Source: Paenibacillus sp. UBA6285 (GTDB lineage Bacteria; Bacillota; Bacilli; Paenibacillales; Paenibacillaceae). From it: a stretch of 6,068 bases of DNA. The stretch spans positions 5,024-11,091 of the forward strand of contig DJUJ01000158.1 in assembly GCA_002438345.1 (NCBI GenBank). The letters are read 5' to 3'. The notes under the pieces were generated by a model. The model saw only the letters and a program-made list of their open reading frames with translations. It was not told the DNA's origin and did not search any database. Shown piece after piece: positions 4,403 to 6,068 of the stretch. A program made the translations under genes and the position numbers. Numbering within the stretch: the first letter of the stretch is position 1; every line of letters starts with the position of its first letter.

Positions 4403-5236
4403 ATGACATTTAACCCAGTGATGTTTGAAACAACTCGCAGTGAAGTACACCAGCATTTTAAAGAGTATGAATGTGCAAGTCAGCTTTATGAACAACAGGA
4501 CGGCGCGGTTGTTACAGCCAAGAATAAAATACTTGAACATTGTTATTATGAACTGCTTATCTTGCAAAGCACGAAAAAGAACTGGGAAATTTTAATGAGT
4601 GATTCCAGCCTTAATTTCCGAAGACAATTATGTGCGAAGCTCTACAACCTTCAGCGAGTGAATTTTGAAGAAGAGCTTAACCTTACAAGCGGGGCAGTGA
4701 GTAACCTATTTAATGGTTCTACGATCCCGAAATGGCCGCGACCGTTTCAACTCAGTGTTTTCTTCGATCATCCGTGGCAGCTTATTAACTATGGCTCTCC
4801 TGATCCTTATTCCTTTCTGGAGTCGCCAGAGTACTTCGAAGAAAAAGCATCAAAAAAAACACCTCTTAACGATCTCTCTAATGAGAGAGCAAGGGTATCT
4901 AGCATTCGTGGTTATGTAGTTGTGGATGCACAAAAGGTGTTTCCACAAGAGTCTAGCGTCATTACCGGGCGATGGGTAACTACATATCCAGAATTTGATT
5001 ATTTTGAGTTTCATCTTAACCGTGAACCTTTAGTAGATAACGTCCTTCGAGCAGAGCTTTTGAAATTATTTCCACTTGCTGAAAACGTAATCACTACTTA
5101 TCGTCCTTTCAAGCCTTCAGCTAAACGAGCATTGTGGGTCATCATTCCTAAAAATAAAACCTTACCTTCTTATGCTGGGATGATGCATGAGCTAAAGGTG
5201 TATCGGGAGCATACGGAATTTCATGCACTCAAATAA
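4403..5236 (+). CDS. Unrecognised 277-aa protein with an internal HTH, upstream partner of the recombinase
   Basis: ATG at 4403 is preceded by GGTGAT at 5 nt. Residues 1-75 are mainly helical and charged. Residues about 76-122 resemble an XRE-like HTH: KLYNLQRVNFEEELNLTSGA with the recognition helix in AVSNLFNGSTIPKWPRP, ending FQLSVFFDHPWQLINY. After a linker (about 140-165) comes an alpha/beta domain (165-250) starting IRGYVVVDAQKVFP and containing GRWVTTYPEFDYFEFHL and KRALWVIIPK. There is no signal peptide or membrane helix. I do not recognise the family. It is followed 107 bases later by the recombinase gene in the same direction with no promoter evident, so it is likely cotranscribed. 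It may be a DNA-binding accessory or control protein of the element. Codon use looks normal and the gene is intact. Confidence 0.75.
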   Translation: MTFNPVMFETTRSEVHQHFKEYECASQLYEQQDGAVVTAKNKILEHCYYELLILQSTKKNWEILMSDSSLNFRRQLCAKLYNLQRVNFEEELNLTSGAVSNLFNGSTIPKWPRPFQLSVFFDHPWQLINYGSPDPYSFLESPEYFEEKASKKTPLNDLSNERARVSSIRGYVVVDAQKVFPQESSVITGRWVTTYPEFDYFEFHLNREPLVDNVLRAELLKLFPLAENVITTYRPFKPSAKRALWVIIPKNKTLPSYAGMMHELKVYREHTEFHALK

Positions 5237-5291
5237 ATCTTTAAATTATTTGAAAGCCGGTTTAGTTGAACTAAGAAATTACGAGCTCTTG

Positions 5292-5332
5292 TCCATTCAT
5301 GTCAACGCTAATTAGCAAAAGATGTGAATGGA
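5292..5332 (+). promoter_or_regulatory. Stem covering the recombinase ribosome site
   Basis: TCCATTCA (5292-5299) pairs perfectly with TGAATGGA (5325-5332), whose last bases are part of the ribosome site GGAGG (5330-5334). The loop contains the palindrome GCTAATTAGC (5307-5316). The fold would lower translation of the recombinase. Confidence 0.5.
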
Positions 5333-5343
5333 GGATACCACTA

Positions 5344-6068
5344 ATGAAAAAATTTAAAAACGCAGAAACCTCGAACCACAATCCACACCAGATCAATGAT
5401 CTAGATCAACAAACAACCCAAGAATCTTTTCGGCAGAATCTTTCTTTTGCCGAAAAGATTCTTGTCTTTTCAGGTATGCTTCCCATAGTAAGTGACGATG
5501 ATATTAGAAAAGTCACGCGTGAGAAGGTGGAAGAAGTCCTTTACGTTGCAAAACTGCAAGAAGTTACTATTGATACAGAACAGCGTCCTGGTCCATCGGG
5601 TATTAACCCTTGGATTTGGGATAATAAGGTTATGCCCGAGATTAGATCTAAATATCTACAAGATTACTTGGCCCCTTCTGTTCACCTTACCCCATCTACT
5701 TTTTATCTTAGATACAGCTCGGTACGAAACCTGTTACGTCACATCGCCGAGTTGCTTCGCATTTGTCCTTTTGAAGTAGAGGATAAACATCTCCTTGATC
5801 CGAGATTCTATGACCGTATCCTTGACTCCTCTCTTCATCCTCCTGTACACCATCATCTAGTTCAATACTTAATAAAGATTAAGATTCTGAAACCAGCAGC
5901 TAAATCAGAAGTCGCTTCCACTTGTGCTGCAATAGAAGTTCATCCGACACTTCAAAAGTATGAACTCCATCTGCAGCAAAAGGGTTATGCCCATGAACAT
6001 ATGAGACATTGTGTAGCGAACGTTCGCGAACTACTTGCTTGGCTCTCTACTAATATTCGGGAATACGC
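5344..6068 (+). CDS. Tyrosine recombinase with long N-terminal extension (C-terminal catalytic part cut by window edge)
   Basis: ATG at 5344 has GGAGG 9 nt upstream; 241 codons are visible before the right edge. Residues about 200-241 (LQKYELHLQQKGYAHEHMRH, then VRELLAWL) match the SAM-like core-binding domain of tyrosine recombinases. The family is assigned from this. The catalytic R-H-R-Y residues should follow beyond the window and cannot be checked. The first 200 residues are far longer than the few residues before the core-binding domain of XerC/D or the arm-binding domain of phage integrases. They include a low-complexity Asn/Gln/His opening (1-30) and a helical region (104-185) containing HLTPSTFYLRYSSVRNLLRH. 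The gene follows the 277-aa HTH gene. A 17-bp perfect inverted repeat lies within codons 26-41. The likely role is integration and excision of the element. Confidence 0.68.
   Translation, partial: MKKFKNAETSNHNPHQINDLDQQTTQESFRQNLSFAEKILVFSGMLPIVSDDDIRKVTREKVEEVLYVAKLQEVTIDTEQRPGPSGINPWIWDNKVMPEIRSKYLQDYLAPSVHLTPSTFYLRYSSVRNLLRHIAELLRICPFEVEDKHLLDPRFYDRILDSSLHPPVHHHLVQYLIKIKILKPAAKSEVASTCAAIEVHPTLQKYELHLQQKGYAHEHMRHCVANVRELLAWLSTNIREY
5419..5464 (+). repeat. Perfect 17-bp inverted repeat inside the recombinase gene, terminator- or attenuator-like
   Basis: CAAGAATCTTTTCGGCA (5419-5435) and TGCCGAAAAGATTCTTG (5448-5464) are exact inverted copies around a 12-base loop, followed by TCTTTT (5465-5470). 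AGAATCTTT occurs twice (5421-5429, 5435-5443), so the right arm could pair with either copy, giving two mutually exclusive hairpins. It lies 75 bases after the recombinase start codon, in frame and without stops. It could end or pause transcription early, or bind a protein. Confidence 0.8.

Noticed and set aside
5492..5779. 95-codon plus-strand frame with a hydrophobic end
   Set aside because: It is an out-of-frame shadow of the recombinase gene.
1..6068. CRISPR arrays, tRNA or rRNA genes
   Set aside because: No regularly spaced repeats and no tRNA or rRNA-like sequence were found.

Overview
The window looks like accessory DNA of a low-GC Gram-positive bacterium (Bacillales-like). It is AT-rich, genes have strong AGGAGG-type ribosome sites, sigma-A-like promoters can be recognised, and the protein families seen are typical of Bacillota. 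No marker gives a genus. The left half is a graveyard of decayed genes; the right half holds the better-preserved genes and ends in a recombination module.

Left edge (1-730): the first 209 residues of a two-transmembrane plus macro-type protein on the minus strand. It resembles the membrane effector ThsA of type II Thoeris anti-phage defence. Its 3' end, and any TIR partner, lie outside the window. A possible 22-codon ORF overlaps its start. Next comes a short remnant of an IS256-family transposase (891-995), then a frameshifted C-terminal fragment of a lactonase-family beta-propeller gene (about 1217-1584, minus).

Middle (1637-3460): a small unrecognised gene with one frameshift (1637-1950, plus); an inverted repeat (1974-2046); an intact 120-aa XRE-like regulator (2093-2455, minus) with palindromes upstream; directly behind it a heavily frameshifted second XRE repressor (2566-2775, minus); and an unrecognised 87-aa gene (2899-3162, minus). 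A perfect 10-9-10 inverted repeat lies across the promoter of that last gene.

Right (3460-6068), the most interesting part: a 104-aa excisionase-like HTH protein (3460-3774, minus); an 11-9-11 inverted repeat that could be a tyrosine-recombinase core site or an operator (3843-3873); a GC-rich run of four or five hairpins that may be a small RNA or structured leader on the minus strand (about 3870-4014); a strong divergent promoter (4101-4129) with a leader of about 270 nt; a 277-aa protein of unknown family with an internal HTH (4403-5236, plus); and the first 241 residues of a tyrosine recombinase with a long N-terminal extension (5344 to the right edge, plus). A perfect 17-bp inverted repeat with a 12-nt loop, followed by a T-rich stretch, lies inside the recombinase reading frame. 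A second stem covers its ribosome site.

My reading is that xis-like gene, site, structured RNA, HTH protein and recombinase form the end of an uncharacterised tyrosine-recombinase element whose recombinase is held down by RNA structure. The gene families are read from sequence patterns. The element and its regulation are inference, because the catalytic half of the recombinase and the other element end are outside the window.
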